From NCBI GenBank assembly GCA_030612095.1, contig JAUWOO010000105.1, positions 1-6,239 on the forward strand: DNA of 6,239 nucleotides, given 5' to 3'. Of this stretch, positions 5,102-6,239 are shown in pieces (the first letter of the stretch is position 1; every line of letters begins with the position of its first letter). The translations under genes were made by a program, and so were the position numbers. The stretch is from Thermoplasmatota archaeon. Lineage in GTDB: Archaea; Thermoplasmatota; E2; DHVEG-1. The notes under the pieces were generated by a model. It did not search any database. It saw only the letters and a program-made list of their open reading frames with translations, and was not told where the DNA came from.

Positions 5102-6239
5102 ATGAACGTAGCGTATTTTGATTGTTTCTCCGGCATCTGTGGAGATATGATTCTAGGGGCACTCATTGACTTAGGTCTGGATTGTAATCATCTGAAAAAG
5201 GAGCTTGAAAAACTTGGTATTTCCGGATATAAAATTGATGTGAAAAAAGTTGAAAAAAATCATATAACCGGTACAGATGTGTGCGTCACCGTCAAAGAAA
5301 AACAACATCATCGTAGTTTGACAGATATCAATAAGCTAATAGACAATAGTAAATTAGACAGTGAAATTAAAGAGATAAGTAAGGAGATATTTCAAAGGCT
5401 GGCGGAAGCTGAAAGTAAGGTTCATAATATAGAGGTAGACAGGGTTCATTTTCATGAGGTTGGTGCAATAGATTCAATAATAGATATAGTAGGGACTGTT
5501 ATTGGAATTAAAAAACTACAGATTAAAAATGTATTTTGTTCCCAACTTCCCCTAGGAAAGGGTCTTACTTCATGTTCACATGGTATGATTCCGATACCTT
5601 CTCCAGCTACTGTCGAAATTTTGAAGGGCATCCCTGTGTATTCAGCAAATATCAAACATGAGCTGGTGACTCCAACAGGTGCCGCCATTATTGCAACTCT
5701 CACTAAACATTTTGGTGACATGCCCGTAATGAATATCAAGAAGGTTGGATATGGAACAGGAAAAATAGAAATGAAACATCCGAATATGCTCAGAGTTTTT
5801 CTTGGAGAGTTACAAAATGATTATACTTCTGATATCACTACCATGATTGAAACAAACATCGATGATACAAACCCTGAGATTTATGGTTATCTTGTAGAAA
5901 AATTGTTTGATAACGGTGCCCTTGATGTATTTTTTACACATATTCAGATGAAAAAGAATCGACCGGGTGTGAAACTTAGTGTAATCTCATCAATGGAGAA
6001 CGTCGAGAGGCTCTTGGATATCATTTTTACTGAAACCTCGACCTTTGGTGTGCGATTCTACGAAACGAAGCGGATGAAACTATGCATTGAAAAACGAAGA
6101 GTTAAGACAAAATATGGAGATGTTACAGTCAAGATAGGGATACGCAAAAATCAGATCATGACGGTTTCTCCAGAGTATGAAGAGTGTAAGAAAATAGCTA
6201 CCGAAAACGGCATTCCTTTGAAAGATGTGTATGAATTAG
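5102..6239 (+). CDS. larC: LarC, CTP-dependent nickel insertion protein (nickel-pincer cofactor cyclometallase), 3' end outside window
   Basis: Last step of NPN synthesis: CTP-dependent insertion of Ni2+ to form the Ni-C and Ni-S bonds of the pincer. The frame is open from the ATG at 5102 to the window edge, 379 residues with no stop. It ends in ENGIPLKDVYEL, a block close to the C-terminus of the family, so only a short tail should be missing. Markers: AYFDCFSGICGDMILGAL (4-21), HFHEVGAIDSIIDIVG (116-131), HELVTPTGAAI (186-196), KVGYGTG (214-220), then the LarC2 part with ETNIDDTNPEIYGYLVEKL (250-268), ALDVFFT (273-279) and QMKKNRPGVKLSV (282-294). The His-rich stretch between the halves of many LarC proteins is reduced here to QHH at 68-70. 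LarC1 and LarC2 are one continuous frame, unlike L. plantarum, where a ribosomal frameshift joins them. Four bases after larB, third gene of larEBC. Confidence 0.97.
   Translation, partial: MNVAYFDCFSGICGDMILGALIDLGLDCNHLKKELEKLGISGYKIDVKKVEKNHITGTDVCVTVKEKQHHRSLTDINKLIDNSKLDSEIKEISKEIFQRLAEAESKVHNIEVDRVHFHEVGAIDSIIDIVGTVIGIKKLQIKNVFCSQLPLGKGLTSCSHGMIPIPSPATVEILKGIPVYSANIKHELVTPTGAAIIATLTKHFGDMPVMNIKKVGYGTGKIEMKHPNMLRVFLGELQNDYTSDITTMIETNIDDTNPEIYGYLVEKLFDNGALDVFFTHIQMKKNRPGVKLSVISSMENVERLLDIIFTETSTFGVRFYETKRMKLCIEKRRVKTKYGDVTVKIGIRKNQIMTVSPEYEECKKIATENGIPLKDVYEL

Noticed and set aside
5452..5739. Minus-strand frame of 95 codons inside larC
   Set aside because: Antisense to well-conserved LarC sequence including the HEVGAID and VTPTGAA blocks; no independent coding evidence.
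5102..6239. larC frameshift of the L. plantarum kind
   Set aside because: I translated the whole stretch by hand; LarC1 and LarC2 motifs lie in one uninterrupted frame.

Overview
The window reads as a gene-dense, AT-rich stretch of an archaeal chromosome. Four things point to an archaeon. HypA is the long form, partnered with a MinD/Mrp-type ATPase (HypB-AT) and not the GTPase HypB. There is a deoxyhypusine-synthase-family gene. There is a stand-alone ThiI/COG2117-type PP-loop protein with an archaeal CxxC. There are TATA-box promoters that would give leaderless or short-leader transcripts. I cannot place it to a genus. A low-GC euryarchaeal or Thermoplasmata-like lineage is a guess only.

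Layout: two divergent gene sets leave a roughly 90-bp control region at 2405-2493. Leftward (minus strand) is a tight run: hypA, a MinD-type hypB, a DUF123/GIY-YIG gene, cutA, and a ThiI-like PP-loop gene that runs off the left edge. Gaps are 6, 26 and 36 bp, then a 4-bp ATGA overlap. Rightward is a deoxyhypusine-synthase-like gene, then a good TATA box, then larE-larB-larC. larE and larB share a 4-bp ATGA overlap, larB and larC are 4 bp apart, and larC runs off the right edge. No stretch over 300 bp lacks a gene. I saw no RNA genes, CRISPR arrays, mobile elements or long repeats.

How the genes fit together: the unifying theme is nickel plus sulfur. LarB, LarE and LarC are the complete known set for the nickel-pincer nucleotide (NPN) cofactor. 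LarB carboxylates and hydrolyses nicotinic acid adenine dinucleotide, LarE installs sulfur, and LarC inserts Ni with CTP. HypA and the ATPase-type HypB form the nickel-delivery pair known from [NiFe] hydrogenase maturation. CutA is a metal-tolerance-family protein. LarE and the ThiI-like protein are both PP-loop sulfur-transfer-type enzymes carrying a CxxC that suggests an Fe-S cluster. No client of NPN (LarA family) and no hydrogenase is inside the window.

The least ordinary points are four. The deoxyhypusine-synthase-like protein keeps the catalytic Lys but has changed residues at the polyamine-binding positions. LarE is the three-cysteine type, with a probable leaderless GTG start. The ThiI-like protein has no THUMP domain. 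Two nickel-handling systems are juxtaposed.
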